Shown here one piece after another: positions 5,330 through 6,028 of a stretch of 6,028 nucleotides of DNA. This stretch comes from Anaerosporobacter mobilis DSM 15930. GTDB taxonomy: Bacteria; Bacillota; Clostridia; Lachnospirales; Lachnospiraceae. Numbering within the stretch: the stretch's first letter is position 1; each line of letters opens with the position of its first letter. The notes under the pieces were generated by a model, which saw only the letters and a list, made by a program, of their open reading frames with translations, had not been told where the DNA came from and did not search any database. The stretch spans positions 1 through 6,028 of the forward strand of contig NZ_FRCP01000037.1 of NCBI RefSeq assembly GCF_900142955.1, written 5' to 3'. A program made the translations under genes and the position numbers.

Positions 5330-5479
5330 AATGAAATCAATCATTGCAGTCATGCGAATAATGCTATTGATATTCTAGTTGACAAAGGAGATTTAGGTAT
5401 TGTAACAGACTTATTGAACCAAATTCGTTATATTCAGGGAGATTATAACTCTTATACAAAAGAAATTGAACCGTTGTGA
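5330..5479 (+). pseudogene. Start-less coding remnant, unrecognised (49 codons)
   Basis: An open frame begins right after TGA 5327-5329 and ends at TGA 5477-5479, with no start codon or ribosome site. The translation starts NEINHCSHANNAIDILVDKG and continues through DLGIVTDLLNQIRYIQGDY. It is protein-like (helical, balanced composition), unlike a random AT-rich frame. An H-x(4)-N-x-x-x-x-L-x-x-x-G-D pattern faintly recalls the histidine-containing helix of GHKL sensor kinases, but this is too short to claim. Most likely an internal or 3' piece of a lost gene. Confidence 0.3.
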
Positions 5480-5492
5480 ATGAGCCAATAAC

Positions 5493-5532
5493 TGAGCTAG
5501 CTCACATGGAGTGCGATCATTTAAGCTAGCTC
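5493..5532. repeat. Palindromic pair (AGCTAGCT) forming a hairpin
   Basis: TGAGCTAGCTCA (5493-5504) is a perfect 12-base palindrome. AGCTAGCTC (5524-5532) repeats its core, so GAGCTAGCT (5494-5502) can also pair with it around a 21-base loop. No T run follows, so it is not a standard terminator. It could be an operator pair, or simply a hairpin 14 bases after the upstream remnant. Confidence 0.4.
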
Positions 5533-5547
5533 TTGCTGTACTATTGA

Positions 5548-5697
5548 TATGATTGGTTAACAAGGTCATATCATCCTGCGTATGATTCACAGGTGCCTGT
5601 TTTCTTTGATATTACAATTGTCGATAATATTGAGTTAGACAAACCTGGAAGTGATGCCGTTGCAATTGAAGATGCAACTATGGTTGACTCATATTAG
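5548..5697 (+). pseudogene. Start-less 3' coding remnant, unrecognised (49 codons)
   Basis: The frame is open from just after TGA 5545-5547 to TAG 5695-5697, with no start codon near its beginning and no ribosome site. The translation begins YDWLTRSYHPAYDSQVPVFF and continues DITIVDNIELDKPGSDAVAI before an acidic end. It has the look of the conserved C-terminus of an enzyme (Pro/Gly turns, alternating hydrophobic residues), but I cannot name the family. Its stop is 30 bp from the stop of the convergent aminotransferase. An inverted repeat (GATATGA 5546-5552, TCATATC 5566-5572) covers the point where the frame opens and may mark a deletion or insertion junction. Confidence 0.35.
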
Positions 5698-5727
5698 ACA
5701 TAAAAAACTTCCTGTTTTTGAATAATT

Positions 5728-6028
5728 CTAAGCATTGGCTAAAGCATAGTCTAGTCTGTCTATTAAGAAATCAATATCAGACTCTTCAATTACAAGAGGA
5801 GGTTGAAAAGCAAGAACGTTGCGGTGAAGTCCATTCTTTCCTAGAATGATTCCGTCATCCTTTAACTGTTCTAATACTGCGTCAGTTTTTAGAGGATTAG
5901 GCTCATTATTCTCATCGCGTAGTTCCATACCTAACATCAAACCTTTTCCACGTACCTCACTAATAATAGGGTATTTATCCTTTAATTCATTTAGCTTTTT
6001 ATAAAGAATATCACCAAGTTTTTTTGAT
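5728..6028 (-). CDS. Class III aminotransferase, C-terminal part (gene continues beyond window)
   Basis: The minus-strand frame is open from the right edge (first full codon ends at 6027) to TAG at 5728-5730, giving 99 residues of the C-terminal small domain. It begins SKKLGDILYKKLNELKDKYP, then I-I-S-E-V-R-G-K-G-L-M-L-G-M-E-L, a hallmark of PLP-dependent class III aminotransferases. D-G-I-I-L-G-K-N-G-L-H-R-N-V-L-A-F-Q-P-P-L follows, then the closing helix of ESDIDFLIDRLDYALA. The G-K-x-G-L-x-x-N-V-(L)-x-x-Q-P-P-L form is closest to alanine-glyoxylate/beta-alanine- or 4-aminobutyrate-type members rather than strict ornithine aminotransferases, but the substrate cannot be fixed. The catalytic lysine lies outside the window. 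These enzymes move an amino group between an omega- or alpha-amino acid and a keto acid in the cytoplasm. The C-terminus is intact. Confidence 0.88.
   Translation of the reverse strand, partial: SKKLGDILYKKLNELKDKYPIISEVRGKGLMLGMELRDENNEPNPLKTDAVLEQLKDDGIILGKNGLHRNVLAFQPPLVIEESDIDFLIDRLDYALANA

Noticed and set aside
5703..5719. AAAAAC/GTTTTT hairpin after the aminotransferase stop
   Set aside because: Six pairs with only one G-C; position is right for a terminator but stability is too low to call.
1..6028. CRISPR array, diversity-generating retroelement or insertion sequence
   Set aside because: No regularly spaced direct repeats, no reverse transcriptase-like or transposase-like frame, and no terminal repeats with target duplications were seen.

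Overview
The window is AT-rich and reads as a chromosome stretch of a low-GC Firmicute, most likely a gut clostridium of the Lachnospiraceae type. That placement rests on codon use, strong GGAGG-like ribosome sites, TTG starts, the holin and polysaccharide deacetylase types, and intrinsic terminators; it is a judgement by eye, without a database search. The left half is the distal end of a siphophage-like prophage. The right half is bacterial chromosome with several broken genes.

Positions 1-660 hold the most interesting structure. A tail-fibre-like reading frame enters from the left and ends at 311. Directly facing it on the minus strand is a second C-terminal domain of nearly the same length (331-642). 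It has no start codon, and an in-frame stop lies directly ahead of it. Both modules begin with the same 13-bp sequence (2-14 on plus, 631-643 on minus) in the same codon register (Asn-Asn-Asn-Leu). This is the layout of a DNA-inversion cassette that swaps the receptor-binding tip of a phage fibre. No recombinase gene is in the window.

Positions 660-2437 continue the phage late operon: an unrecognised 127-aa protein, a 60-aa XkdX-like small protein, an intrinsic terminator, a holin and an M15-type endolysin with a C-terminal peptidoglycan-binding domain. Convergent to the endolysin is a membrane-anchored protein with two tandem repeats (2484-3239, minus). It has its own probable promoter and terminators and is a good candidate for a lysogenic-conversion ('moron') gene at the prophage end.

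From about 3350 the sequence becomes chromosomal. A truncated 3' end of a NodB-type polysaccharide deacetylase (about 3509-3763) suggests that the prophage, or an earlier element, interrupted that gene. Next come about 750 bp that hold little beyond one strong terminator and a 36-aa ORF. An intact Cof-type HAD phosphatase (4517-5302) with an odd leader follows, then two start-less coding remnants (5330-5479 and 5548-5697). The window ends inside a class III aminotransferase on the minus strand. The phage genes form one lysis/host-recognition unit; the chromosomal genes show no shared pathway.
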